This document shows positions 36,371-45,799 of a stretch of DNA of 64,000 nucleotides, piece by piece (the stretch's first letter is position 1; the number at the start of each line of letters is the position of its first letter). The notes under the pieces were generated by a model. It saw only the letters and a list, made by a program, of their open reading frames with translations, searched no databases and was not told where the DNA came from. The stretch lies in contig CBDCUC010000040.1 of the NCBI GenBank assembly GCA_965222485.1, positions 1,798,001 to 1,862,000 on the forward strand, given 5' to 3'. Both the position numbers and the translations under genes were made by a program. Origin of the DNA: CBDCUC01 sp965222485. Its GTDB lineage: Bacteria; Pseudomonadota; Alphaproteobacteria; Rhizobiales; Hyphomicrobiaceae.

Positions 36371-36948
36371 TTAGTGGTGATGATGGTGGCCGGCATCGTC
36401 GCTTGTTTTGCCGGCTTTCTCCTCTGCAGGTGCGTCCGCGTCCGCTGGAGCTTTCGCCCCGAGTTTCTCAACCTTGAATTCAACATCAAGCTTGCCGGCT
36501 GTTTCAAATGCGAGTGTCCCCTTGACTCGCTCGCCTTCCTTTGGTCCCCGCTTTAGTCCCATCAGCATCATATGCAAGCCGCCGGGCTTTAGCGCAACGG
36601 TCGCACCAGGTTCGATCACGATGCCTCCGTCGACTTTGGCCATTTTCATGACGCCGTCCCTCATCTCCATTTTGTGGATTTCCGCACGAGATGCAATTTC
36701 CGCAGACACGCCAACCAGCTTTGTCGGCGTATTGCGCCGTTGTTGGTGATCGTAACAAAGCCGGCTGCAACTTTCGCACCTTCTGGAGTCTCTCTTGTCC
36801 AGGGGTGATCGATAACAAGGGTGCCGAATTTGTACTCGTGGGCCTGGACCACGCCGGTGTGTAACGCAGCGCCGCTTACAACGCACATAGCGACCAGAGC
36901 CCAACGGAGCATCGGGCGCTGGCTAGTCGATTTTCGAAGAATACTCAT
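36371..36948 (-). pseudogene. PCu(A)C copper chaperone, one-base frameshift
   Basis: The 5' part (ATG at 36948) encodes a signal peptide and the domain start (YKFGTLVIDHPWTRETPEGA, GFVTITNNGA). At about 36731-36735 the frame breaks, and a frame one base away continues NTPTKLVGVSAEIASRAEIH and the copper motif pattern HKMEM...GLHMMLMGL. A His-rich tail ends the protein. Adding one base there would restore a typical PCu(A)C of about 190 residues. Both parts keep conserved residues, so this is a recent frameshift, a sequencing error, or recoding. It lies upstream of SCO in a copper cluster. Confidence 0.85.
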
Positions 36949-37036
36949 AGCGTGGTCCAATCCTGTTCTTTGGTGCTTCGTAGTTGCGCGGTCATCAGTG
37001 CCAATCATTTAGCCGCCGCAAAATTGCAAAATTAGG

Positions 37037-37069
37037 CTGCCCGCGGGCTACAAGTTGTGGCGCGGGCAG
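37037..37069 (-). terminator. Intrinsic terminator after outer-membrane-like gene
   Basis: CTGCCCGCG (37037-37045) pairs perfectly with CGCGGGCAG (37061-37069). On the minus strand it comes eight bases after the stop of the 398-residue gene and is followed by an AT-rich stretch with TTTT. It would separate that transcript from the PCu(A)C-SCO genes. Confidence 0.72.
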
Positions 37070-37077
37070 ACCAAGGG

Positions 37078-38274
37078 TTAGAAGGCCTTTTGCCATCCGA
37101 CTGTCAGTGTCCAGTCGGTCTCCATCTGCGGACCATTGAGATCCTGATGTACCGGTGCGCCGGCTTCCAGCGCAAAGCGGTGTCCGCGCAGCCAGCCACT
37201 CTGACCAATCATGTTGATGCCGCCAAACAGCTCCACTTTCTCTCCTCCGGAGAATTCGGGATATGCCGTTTGCACCGGCCCTGCAATCAACGGGTCAAAA
37301 CCATCGATCTCGTCCTGGGTTGTGTAACTTGCGCGAAACGACGTGCTGATCCATGGCGCGAACTGATAAGCAAGCCAGCCCGTCACCGTGTGCTTGTCGC
37401 CGAGCGCATAACCTTCGTCGTTCTCATCTTCCAGCCGGATTTCCGCACTGTACTGCGCGCCCCATGTTACGTCGCCGGCGCGGCCGGTGTAGGTTATGCC
37501 CGGCAACAGATCCCAGGTGCCGGAGCCGATCTGCATCGGATATGGCAACCGCACCCGTGGCGTGCGTCCGAATGGATCGAAGATGTTGTCGCTCTCCTTC
37601 GTTGAGCCGGTCGGTGCACTTATTCCCATGTTGAGGTGCACGTGGTTGACCTGATCATCGTAAAGCCTGATCAGGCCGCTGATTTTGGCATCGCCGATAC
37701 CCTCCGATTTCGTCGTAAAGCCGCCGACCCTTGCATCCCCAATGCCTGGCGCGAACGTCACATGGTCCATCGACTTGCGAATGTAGGGGAGCATGAACAT
37801 CAGTGTCAGATTGTCTGTCGGCGCATACATTGCCCCGAACATGTGCATGTCCATCGTCATCTTGGTAGGGACAATGCGCAAAAGAGGCGGGAGCACGGTT
37901 GCTCCAGGAACTGCGCCGGGTGCGGGCGATGGTACGGCAAATCTATTCGGCACTGTTGTCACAATCTGTTCTGGTGTGACGCTGCGGGTGCCGATGCGGT
38001 TACCCTCCATGTTCATATGCATATAGCGATAGGACAGCATCCAGCCGCCCTTCTTGTGCATATGTTCACCCATGACGCCGATCGGCGCGTGTCCGTCGGC
38101 GCGCAGATGCCCGCCATGCGCATTTCCACTTATGGCGAATGACGAACCTGGCAGGTGGGCGTCGTCTGCAAGCGTTAGCGCGCTTCCGGCTGTAAGTGAT
38201 GAAAACAGTGCGGCGGCGAATACGAGCGGTGCGCGCGCGGCCTCTACCCGGTGGGGGCTTGTCGAGGTGTTCAT
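37078..38274 (-). CDS. Outer-membrane-like protein of copper cluster
   Basis: This 398-residue exported protein has an N-terminal signal region, a His/Met-rich segment (PIGVMGEHMHKKGGWMLSYR, YMHMNMEGN, MTMDMHMFGAMYAP), and alternating beta-strand pattern to the C-terminal aromatic WQKAF typical of outer-membrane beta-barrels. I recall this family annotated loosely as transporter or alpha-amylase next to copper genes. Its many Met and His suggest copper contact. A terminator follows and DUF2946 precedes it. Confidence 0.75.
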   Translation of the reverse strand: MNTSTSPHRVEAARAPLVFAAALFSSLTAGSALTLADDAHLPGSSFAISGNAHGGHLRADGHAPIGVMGEHMHKKGGWMLSYRYMHMNMEGNRIGTRSVTPEQIVTTVPNRFAVPSPAPGAVPGATVLPPLLRIVPTKMTMDMHMFGAMYAPTDNLTLMFMLPYIRKSMDHVTFAPGIGDARVGGFTTKSEGIGDAKISGLIRLYDDQVNHVHLNMGISAPTGSTKESDNIFDPFGRTPRVRLPYPMQIGSGTWDLLPGITYTGRAGDVTWGAQYSAEIRLEDENDEGYALGDKHTVTGWLAYQFAPWISTSFRASYTTQDEIDGFDPLIAGPVQTAYPEFSGGEKVELFGGINMIGQSGWLRGHRFALEAGAPVHQDLNGPQMETDWTLTVGWQKAF

Positions 38275-38397
38275 TTTTTGATCCGATACAAAGTTTGCGA
38301 TATGGCTGCCGGCGTGCGGGTGGTGATTGCAAATGCACCAATGGCGTACGTCAGCTGAGTTTATGTGCAGGAGAGAGCTAAAGTTGCGTCTCTGAAC

Positions 38398-38841
38398 TCA
38401 ATCGCTGAGTGGTGGATCCCGGCCGCGCCAGAGTGTCGAACCGGCAGGATCAAATCGCTCTTGATCAACGGGTACTAGGAAAGCTGAGCGGGGCCAGGAA
38501 AGTGCAAGGGAAGCGTCAGCTGAAAGTGGCGGGAGAGGTCCTGCGTGACCCGCACAAATTGGGCAGTCCCCCGCGCCAATTGCGGCTGAACCTTCCAATG
38601 GGGTCGTGTTGTGCTGACTTGAGTTAGCAGCCTCGCTCTCGGCAAGGTCTGACGTAAACGTACGCCCCGGTCCGCAGATCGATACTGCAATGGCGCTGAG
38701 CAACGTTTCCTGCGCGGTATCGAACGTGCGCGCAACAACGGCTGTGGTGTGCAGTGTGATCAAAACGGCGTGCGCGAGCAGGGCCGCTGTCGCGAGCCCC
38801 GAGAAGAAACGCCGCACCTTATGCCGTCGCAATCGCTGCAT
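38398..38841 (-). CDS. DUF2946 family exported protein
   Basis: This 147-residue protein has an N-terminal hydrophobic segment (GLATAALLAHAVLITLH) and the family landmarks CPICAGHAG (CxxC) and a terminal WRGRDPP. DUF2946 proteins commonly sit beside copper-related genes and outer-membrane receptors. Here the gene leads a leftward group of OMP, PCu(A)C and SCO, which supports copper handling. Its function is not established. Confidence 0.82.
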   Translation of the reverse strand: MQRLRRHKVRRFFSGLATAALLAHAVLITLHTTAVVARTFDTAQETLLSAIAVSICGPGRTFTSDLAESEAANSSQHNTTPLEGSAAIGAGDCPICAGHAGPLPPLSADASLALSWPRSAFLVPVDQERFDPAGSTLWRGRDPPLSD

Positions 38842-38985
38842 GCGCTCTTGATAGGACTTTCGCCCTGTCCCGGCAACATGGATTTCGACGCAGGGGGGTG
38901 CCGCCGTTGCGCAAATTCAACACCTTACGCGCAGGCTGTCTCTGACATGGATCTGTTTAGGGGGCATGATGGAGCCGAAGCGGCG

Positions 38986-39927
38986 CTATTTGCCGTGCAG
39001 GATCCTGTTGATGAGAACCCATGCCATGGCCTGTCGTCCTGGAAGCCAAAGCCCGTCCGGGTGGGTCCCATTCATCATTTGCTCGATTTCTGACCGTTCG
39101 AACCACCGCGCGTCGGTGAGTTCGGTTTTGTTCACCGTGAGCTCGCCAGGTTCGACATGAGCGATGCAGCCTAGTTTCAGTGCATGATGGAAGGGCCACG
39201 GTTGGGCATCGATAAAATCGACCCGTCCGACCTTCAACCCGATCTCTTCAAGGGTCTCGCGCCGAACGGCGTGTTCGATATCGTCGCCAGGCTCCACGTA
39301 TCCGGCAAGTGTTGAGTACATCTTTTCGGGAAATGCCGACTGGCATCCTAATACGATACGCTCGCCGTCCGTTACAGCCATGATCACGACTGGATCCATG
39401 CGTGGGTAGAATTCGCTCGCGCAAGACCAGCAACGTCTTTTCCAACCGGCGTCCTTGATCGATGTTGATCCACCGCAGTGTCCGCAACAACGTGTGTTGG
39501 AATGCCAGTTGGCTAGTGCTGCCGCCTGTCCCAAAAGCGATAGCTCTGTATCGTCCATGTTGTCTTGCGCAGATAGCGAACGCAGATCAACGATGAGGGG
39601 TTCAGGTGTCAGCTTGTGTTCGAATGCAGCGTGACGCACGCGGTGTTCAGACGTTGCGATCGCAAAGTAAGCATCGCCGGCATTTGGCTCCACTCCAAGG
39701 AATAGGGCATCCATTAGCGGCAGGCCGAGCGTCTTTATGTGATCGTGCGTAAACCAGCGGATATGGGTTTCTGTGCGGTCTTCGTTGGACGTAATCACTG
39801 GTTTGCCATCGGCGAGCACAAAAAATTTGGTGCCGTCCGCAGCCATCAGTGACTCGATCTGTTCTTGATCGGTGCGCAGTTCACTGCGGCGATCAAGCAG
39901 TTCTGTGGCGCGGAGGGTTGGTCTCAT
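38986..39927 (-). CDS. nudC: NAD(+) diphosphatase (NADH pyrophosphatase)
   Basis: This 313-residue Nudix hydrolase cleaves NAD(H) to NMN and AMP and can remove NAD caps from RNA. It has the zinc ribbon CGHCGG...RRCWSC, then SEFYPRMDPVVIM, the Nudix box GYVEPGDDIEHAVRRETLEE and the NudC-specific QPWPFHHALKLGC. The frame is open to 40047, but the ATG at 39927 has GAGGA seven bases upstream, so it was chosen. Confidence 0.95.
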   Translation of the reverse strand: MRPTLRATELLDRRSELRTDQEQIESLMAADGTKFFVLADGKPVITSNEDRTETHIRWFTHDHIKTLGLPLMDALFLGVEPNAGDAYFAIATSEHRVRHAAFEHKLTPEPLIVDLRSLSAQDNMDDTELSLLGQAAALANWHSNTRCCGHCGGSTSIKDAGWKRRCWSCASEFYPRMDPVVIMAVTDGERIVLGCQSAFPEKMYSTLAGYVEPGDDIEHAVRRETLEEIGLKVGRVDFIDAQPWPFHHALKLGCIAHVEPGELTVNKTELTDARWFERSEIEQMMNGTHPDGLWLPGRQAMAWVLINRILHGK

Positions 39928-40273
39928 TCGCTTTTCCTCGACATTCCTCGTTATCGTGCCAACGCTACCGCAGCGACTATGGTGCACGCCGCGGCCACCA
40001 TTGAATATGGCCTTGAGCCTTGATGCAACCATCCTAGACGCCGCCATCCGTGCCCTACTGCCACCTGGTATGGCATTGGTTGGCCACGGCGCTCGCGGTT
40101 GTGGGTCTTATTGGACTGGTCTATGCCCCACGTTCTGCGCTTAGTGAAAGGGGCTTAAACCAAACTTATGTCAACTCGTCCACAGGTACGCGGCAGGGAG
40201 CTAGGCTGGCGCCCTGATGCCGGCGCAACCGTTGTCGCTTGCATCGGGAGTGTTGAACCTCCATATTGGCCAA
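39928..40273. other. Intergenic region upstream of nudC and SRP RNA
   Basis: These 346 bases hold the divergent promoters of nudC and the SRP RNA gene. No protein gene is supported. Confidence 0.4.
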
Positions 40274-40364
40274 CGGGCTGGCGGCGGACGCATCCCTCGC
40301 CAACCGGGTCAGGTCGGGAACGAAGCAGCCCTAACGATTAGGACGCGGGTCGTCCGCCAGCCTC
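40274..40364 (+). ncRNA. ffs: Signal recognition particle 4.5S RNA
   Basis: The diagnostic SRP domain IV core is clear: GGTCAGGTC, then a GGAA tetraloop, then GAAGCAGCC (about 40307-40330). Flanking arms GGCTGGCGG (from 40276) and CCGCCAGCC (ending 40362) pair to form the long stem. The tetraloop is closed by G-C where the common sequence has C-G, so pairing is kept. SRP RNA binds Ffh to target membrane proteins. It sits upstream of dnaX, as in many Alphaproteobacteria. Ends are approximate. Confidence 0.92.
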
Positions 40365-40693
40365 CAGCTCCACGTGCGAAGTGTCGCGTCCGGAGTAAAA
40401 TCAACGAGCAAGCGCTCAGGATACCCCGTATTTCAAGCTGTATCGCTTCTGATTTGGAGCGTGCGCGCCAATTTGCAACCCCTTTGTCGGGGCTAATCAG
40501 TGTTGGCAAAAAGGCTGCGTTATCAACAGCTAGCACGTATGCCATTTTCTCGGCATCCGGTACTTTTGAAGTTGGCGCAGTGCCTGTGCCCCTGGCCGGG
40601 GGCGGCAACACACAATAGAATGTGCAACCCCCTTATGGCGCAGTATGCGTTTTCGACGTACGGCGAAGTACAGCGGCCTCACAGGCCTAAATT
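40365..40693. other. Spacer between SRP RNA and dnaX
   Basis: These 329 bases contain no supported gene. A small CCCC/GGGG hairpin near 40482-40496 could end the SRP transcript or lie in the dnaX leader. Confidence 0.4.
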
Positions 40694-40696
40694 GTG

Positions 40697-42709
40697 ATGA
40701 CGAAGGCAGGAATGGCGAGGAAGAAGACGAACAAGGACGCAAGTGGTGGGCGCAAGCCAGAGGCAATCCAGCAGGACGAGCCTTATGTGGTGCTGGCGCG
40801 CAAATACCGTCCCCGGACCTTTGACGACCTTATCGGCCAGGATGCCATGGTTGCCACACTGCGCAATGCGTTTGCATCTGGGCGCATCGCTCAAGGCTAT
40901 ATGCTCACCGGTGTACGCGGCGTTGGCAAAACAACGACTGCGCGAATTTTGGCGCGCGCGCTCAACTTTGATGCCGACGGTGCGCCGGATGGCCCGACGA
41001 CTGACCTGCCAAGTGATCCGCAACGGTATGGCCGCCACTGTGCGGAAATTATGGAAAGCCGCCATCCAGATGTTCTGGAAATGGACGCAGCCTCAAACAC
41101 CGGCGTAGACAATATCCGAGAGCTCATCGAGAGCGCACGCTACAAGCCGCTGATTGCACGCTACAAGGTCTTTATTATCGACGAAGTCCATATGCTCTCG
41201 AAAGGTGCATTCAACGCGCTGCTAAAAACGCTTGAGGAGCCGCCTGAGCACGTCAAGTTCATCTTTGCCACAACCGAAATTCGCAAGGTGCCGGTGACCA
41301 TCCTGTCGCGTTGTCAGCGGTTCGATCTGCGCCGCGTCGACGTTCCACAACTCAGTGCTCACTTCGCAGCCATCACTCAGAATGAAGGTTCAAAAGCGTC
41401 AGACGATGCGCTCAATTTGATTGCGCGTGCTGCTGAAGGCTCGGTGCGTGATGGATTGTCTATTTTGGATCAGGCTATCGCTTTCTCGCAAGGAGAGGTG
41501 AGTGCTGAAGGCGTTCGCAAGATGTTGGGTCTGGCCGACCGCGGTCGGATCTTCGATCTTTTGGATAAACTCTTCTCGGGAGATGCGGGCGCAGCGCTGG
41601 AGGCTGTCGAGGCCCTTAATCGCGACGGAGCCGAACCGTTGCAGATTATCTCTGACCTTGCCGAGACCGTGCATGTCATCACGCGCATCAAGACTGTGGG
41701 CGAGCGTGCAGGCAGCGAGGGCATATCGGCGGAAGAAGTACGCCGTGCCGCTGCATTGGCGGACAGCCTTTCGATTCCGCTTCTAGCGCGCGCGTGGCAG
41801 ATGCTGCTCAAAGGCTATGAGGAAGTTGCGCGTGCGCCAGATCCGGGCGCCGCCACCGACATGGTACTGATCCGTATCGCATACACCTCCGACCTACCTT
41901 CGCCAGATGAAGTCATAAAGTCACTGACGGGCGAAGCGCTGCCTGCCGGCAAGGGTAAGTCAGCACGACCAAAATCCGAGCAAAGGGCCGAAGTATCTGC
42001 TGCCGCAACCGGTGAATCCGCATCAGACCAATTCAGTGACCAAAGCGCACTGTCAGGAGAAACCTCGCTGTCGTCGCACCCCGCGGGCGAAGGTGCGAAC
42101 GCTATGGACTCGCTGTCCGAGAGCGAGGTCACACCGACCTGGGATGAGGACGAGGCAGGTCTGTCCAATCCGGATTTTGATCCCGATGACCCTGTGAACG
42201 CGGATATGAGCCTGCCTCTTGCGGCTCAACCCAAGCCCGATCCGGGCTCATTCATCGAGGTCGTCGAGCTTGTCGGCAGCAGGCGTGATGCCAAAATGAA
42301 AGTGCATCTGGAAGAACACGTGAGCCTGGTGAAATTCGACGCCGAAGCCGGCTCAATCGACCTTTATCTTCTGCCTGGTGCGCCGAAGGAACTTGCTAAC
42401 AATTTGCGTGAAAAACTCAATCGCTGGACCGGCCGGCGCTGGGTCGTCGTACTGTCGAAGAGCGAAGGTCAACCGGCAATAGCGGAAGTTAGGCGGAATA
42501 AGTTCGAAAAAGAACTCGCGCAGATCAAGGACACTCCTGCCGTCAAAGCCGTACTAGGAACATTTCCGGATGCAAAGATTGCTGAGGTCAGGCCTCGGGT
42601 CGCCGCCGCGCTGGACAAAAAAGATCAAAACGAAGGTCTCTTGTCAGATGGGCAATCGGAGGCCAACTTGCTGCCCGGCAAAGACAACGATGAAGCCGAA
42701 GCTGGCTAG
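40697..42709 (+). CDS. dnaX: DNA polymerase III subunits gamma and tau
   Basis: This 670-residue clamp-loader ATPase has YVVLARKYRPRTFDDLIGQD, Walker A GVRGVGKTTT, Walker B FIIDEVHMLSKGAFNALLKT and the FIFATTEIRKVP sensor. The zinc ribbon seen in most bacteria is nearly absent: only one Cys (GRHCAEI) stands before MDAASNTG, a state I associate with Rhizobiales. A charged linker (about 420-520) precedes the tau C-terminal part that binds the polymerase. ATG at 40712 behind GAAGG is an alternative start. No slippery A-run for gamma is obvious. Confidence 0.97.
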   Translation: MTKAGMARKKTNKDASGGRKPEAIQQDEPYVVLARKYRPRTFDDLIGQDAMVATLRNAFASGRIAQGYMLTGVRGVGKTTTARILARALNFDADGAPDGPTTDLPSDPQRYGRHCAEIMESRHPDVLEMDAASNTGVDNIRELIESARYKPLIARYKVFIIDEVHMLSKGAFNALLKTLEEPPEHVKFIFATTEIRKVPVTILSRCQRFDLRRVDVPQLSAHFAAITQNEGSKASDDALNLIARAAEGSVRDGLSILDQAIAFSQGEVSAEGVRKMLGLADRGRIFDLLDKLFSGDAGAALEAVEALNRDGAEPLQIISDLAETVHVITRIKTVGERAGSEGISAEEVRRAAALADSLSIPLLARAWQMLLKGYEEVARAPDPGAATDMVLIRIAYTSDLPSPDEVIKSLTGEALPAGKGKSARPKSEQRAEVSAAATGESASDQFSDQSALSGETSLSSHPAGEGANAMDSLSESEVTPTWDEDEAGLSNPDFDPDDPVNADMSLPLAAQPKPDPGSFIEVVELVGSRRDAKMKVHLEEHVSLVKFDAEAGSIDLYLLPGAPKELANNLREKLNRWTGRRWVVVLSKSEGQPAIAEVRRNKFEKELAQIKDTPAVKAVLGTFPDAKIAEVRPRVAAALDKKDQNEGLLSDGQSEANLLPGKDNDEAEAG

Positions 42710-42956
42710 GGCCCATATCGACGAGGAAGCACGGTCGTGACAATGTCTGCCTGTGTTGATGGTTTTTGCAGACTGGGCAGTGCGCTAACAAAGTCCATCA
42801 ATAACACGAATCGCGTCATAACGATCGATTAAGACCATAAGACCGCGCGTCATTAGCCGGGGCAGCGCATGGCATCGTCGCTGGGCAGTTAGCAGCAGTG
42901 CAGGCGCTCCAATTGATGCCGCCAAGGCGCAACAAGGACATCGAGGAGAATATCAG

Positions 42957-43277
42957 ATGAAAGACCTGATGGGCATGATGAAGCAGGTCAAGGATATGCA
43001 GGCCCGCATGCAGCAGATGCAAGAGGAAATGCTGGAAATGGAACTCACCGGCCAGTCGGGTGGCGGACTGGTTTCGGTTACGCTCAACGGCAAGGGTGAC
43101 ATGAAAAAAGTTTCCATCGATCCGAGTCTGATGAAGGCTGACGAGGTGGAAATCCTGGAAGACCTTCTCATTGCTGCCAGCGACGATGCGAAGTCGAAAG
43201 TCGAAGCTGAAATGCAGGATAAGATGGCTGCGGTCACCGGCGGTTTGCCGATCCCGCCGGGAATGAAGCTCTTCTGA
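42957..43277 (+). CDS. ybaB: YbaB/EbfC nucleoid-associated protein
   Basis: This 106-residue DNA-binding protein has the conserved MKQVKDMQARMQQMQEEMLE helix, GGGLVSVTLNGKGDMKKVSI and a helical C-terminal half ending GLPIPPGMKLF. It forms dimers that coat DNA. It lies between dnaX and recR as in most bacteria, behind a good ribosome-binding site (GGAGAA). Confidence 0.97.
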   Translation: MKDLMGMMKQVKDMQARMQQMQEEMLEMELTGQSGGGLVSVTLNGKGDMKKVSIDPSLMKADEVEILEDLLIAASDDAKSKVEAEMQDKMAAVTGGLPIPPGMKLF

Positions 43278-43400
43278 CGGTCGACCTGGCCTCGTAGTGC
43301 GTAGTGTTGGCAAGGCTGTCATCTCTCGCTAAGCGTGCCCCGTCTGCCCCTGTGGCGAGCGCTTTAAAGCGTGCCGCAACCATGAGGTTTTTTAGGCAAA

Positions 43401-44006
43401 ATGTCGAAGTCGATTGCCGGTGCCGAGATCGAACGCCTCGTACAATTGATGGCTCGCCTGCCGGGGCTTGGGCCGCGGTCTGCGCGAAAGGCAGCGCTTG
43501 CGTTGTTAAAGCGGCGGGAAGACCTTCTGGTGCCCTTGGCTGCTGCGATGAGCGAGGCTGCAGAAAAGATCATGGTCTGCGGTCAATGCGGCAATCTCGA
43601 CACCGTGAATCCCTGCAGCCTGTGTGCGGATCAGCGCCGCGATCCTTCGCTTATAGTTGTTGTCGAGGAGATGGCCGACTTATGGGCGCTCGAACGTGCC
43701 GGTGTGATACGTGGCCGCTATCATGTTCTCGGCGGTCATATCTCGCCGCTCGACGGAGTTGGCCCCGATCAATTGAATATTGACAGCCTTCTCAAGCGTG
43801 CATCTTCGGCGGAGGTCAAGGAAGTGTTGCTGGCGCTGAATGCCACGGTGGAAGGACAGTCGACCGTGCATTACATCAAGGATCTGTTGGCCGATGCCGA
43901 GGTCGCAGTTTCAGAGATCCAGAAGGGTGTGCCGGTGGGCGGAGAGTTGGATTACCTCGATGAGGGTACGCTGGCTGCCGCGATCAAGGCCCGCAAAGTA
44001 ATTTAA
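43401..44006 (+). CDS. recR: Recombination protein RecR
   Basis: This 201-residue RecFOR-pathway protein has a helix-hairpin-helix (LMARLPGLGPRSARKAA), a four-cysteine zinc finger (CGQCGNLDTVNPCSLCAD), a Toprim domain with VVVEEMADLWALE, and GQSTVHYIKDLL near the end. It helps load RecA at gaps. It follows ybaB by 123 bases and completes the conserved dnaX-ybaB-recR cluster. Confidence 0.97.
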   Translation: MSKSIAGAEIERLVQLMARLPGLGPRSARKAALALLKRREDLLVPLAAAMSEAAEKIMVCGQCGNLDTVNPCSLCADQRRDPSLIVVVEEMADLWALERAGVIRGRYHVLGGHISPLDGVGPDQLNIDSLLKRASSAEVKEVLLALNATVEGQSTVHYIKDLLADAEVAVSEIQKGVPVGGELDYLDEGTLAAAIKARKVI

Positions 44007-44060
44007 CGGCGGCGTTGTGTGCGCCTTTGACGCGATGCTTTGGTAGGCCGCAGCCGGCGA

Positions 44061-45551
44061 ATGCAACATGCGAGCGCAATTGAAAGACGCTTTATGCAAA
44101 ACGATAGCGATCGCTCTTCTGTACCTACTTCACTGCCAAGGAAGCCCGTTCGGCAACGCGTAAACCGGCCGCCACCCAAGTTTGTCACGGGCTCGCTTCT
44201 ACGCCACATCCTGATCATGGCCGGAACAGGCGCCACTGGTTTGATGGCGCTATTTCTGGGAGATCTAGCCAATATATTTTTTCTGAGCCTGTTGCGCGAC
44301 GAAGCGGTGGTCGCGGCGGTCGGCTATGGAAGCTCAATTGTCCTGGTGACAGTTTCAATTGGAATCGGGCTCGCCATTGCAGCTACGTCATTGGTGTCGC
44401 CGGCGCTCGGGGCGGGCAGACGTGTGCGCGCCCGACGTCTTGCGGTGAATGCCCACCTCTGGACATTTACGATTTCCAGCGTGCTTGCGGTGGTGATCTG
44501 GCTGTTCATTCCGCAGCTTCTGGATCTGTTGGGTGCAACGGGCCGCACACACCAATTGGCGGCCGACTATCTGACGATTCTGGTTCCGGTCCTGCCACCG
44601 CTGGCGCTTGGTATGACATCGGCGGCGGTTCTTCGATCGGTTGGCGATCCTCGCCGCGCCATGAGCATTCTTCTGGCTGGCGCTGTTTGCAATACAATCC
44701 TCGATCCGATTTTTATTTTCGGGCTTGAAATGGGTATCGAGGGTGCTGCTGTTGCGACCGCCGTGTCGCGGATTGCTGTTCTTGCCATGGGTTTTTATGC
44801 CGTCAAGAAAGTCCACCGTTTGATGGGTCGGCCGCGCGTGCGCCCATTTCTGGCCGACGGACGACCGCTGGCTTCGATTGCCGTGCCCGCGATTGCGACC
44901 AACGTCGCAACACCAGCGGCAAATGCCTATGTCACGGCTGCAATTTCAGACTACGGCGACAGCGCTGTTGCAGGCTGGGCTATTATAGGGCGCATCATAC
45001 CTGTTGCCTTTGGAGCAATCTACGCCCTATCGGGTTCCGTCGGACCGATCATCGGCCAGAACTTTGGTGCCGGGCAATTCGAACGCACACGCAAAACCTT
45101 AACGTTGTCACTCTTTGTCTCGACCGGGTTCACTATGATTGCCTGGATTGTACTTATCCTGGCAAGCCCGTTCATTGTCTGGGCATTTCGCGCGTCAGGT
45201 GAAGCAGCGGAATTGATTACGCTCTTTTGCCATTGGCTGGCGCCGCTGTTCGCTTTTCTTGGGGCAATGTACGTGGGCAACGCAGCATTTAATACGCTGG
45301 GGCGGCCTCAGCTTTCGGCACTGCTTAATTGGGCGCGAGCAACGCTTGGCACAATTCCGTTCGTTCTGGCTGGTGGTGCACTTGCCGGCGCGCATGGAGT
45401 TGTTGCTGGAAATATGCTGGGAGCTATCGTCTTTGGCGTGGTCTCAGTTATCCTTTGCTATGCACTGATTGACCGACTGGCTGAGGAACACGCAAGTCTG
45501 CCCGCAGCGCGAAGCAAACGGGTAGGTCAGGCGAACAAGGAAAATGTTTGA
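44061..45551 (+). CDS. MATE-family efflux transporter
   Basis: This protein of about 496 residues has twelve hydrophobic segments in two similar halves, the usual MATE layout (LSLLRDEAVVAAVGYGSSI in the first half, GRIIPVAFGAIYALSGSVGP in the second). The family exports cationic drugs or metabolites with sodium or proton antiport. The ORF is open to a TTG at 44040. ATG at 44061 or 44094 is more likely. The substrate is unknown. Confidence 0.9.
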   Translation: MQHASAIERRFMQNDSDRSSVPTSLPRKPVRQRVNRPPPKFVTGSLLRHILIMAGTGATGLMALFLGDLANIFFLSLLRDEAVVAAVGYGSSIVLVTVSIGIGLAIAATSLVSPALGAGRRVRARRLAVNAHLWTFTISSVLAVVIWLFIPQLLDLLGATGRTHQLAADYLTILVPVLPPLALGMTSAAVLRSVGDPRRAMSILLAGAVCNTILDPIFIFGLEMGIEGAAVATAVSRIAVLAMGFYAVKKVHRLMGRPRVRPFLADGRPLASIAVPAIATNVATPAANAYVTAAISDYGDSAVAGWAIIGRIIPVAFGAIYALSGSVGPIIGQNFGAGQFERTRKTLTLSLFVSTGFTMIAWIVLILASPFIVWAFRASGEAAELITLFCHWLAPLFAFLGAMYVGNAAFNTLGRPQLSALLNWARATLGTIPFVLAGGALAGAHGVVAGNMLGAIVFGVVSVILCYALIDRLAEEHASLPAARSKRVGQANKENV

Positions 45552-45799
45552 GCGATTTAAATGGTTTGCAATGATTTTGCCAAACTTTTCCCTGTCGGTA
45601 GGTGGGGGATTATCCTGGACTTACCCGCGTGCTCGCATATGTTCACTCCTCGCTTGAATATTTGGCTGCGGTGATCGAAAAAAGCCTGCTTTGGCGTGCA
45701 TCTAGTCCGCGCCTGTAGCAGCGTAACTATTGGGCATAGTGTTTCGCAAAGGCGCGGTCACTGAAATGGCCCGGGTGCATGTAGAATGACGAGAGGGAC

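Noticed and set aside
36371..36388. Terminal run of five His in the PCu(A)C frame, resembling an affinity tag
   Set aside because: Natural copper-handling proteins often have His-rich tails, and the surrounding DNA shows no vector sequence.
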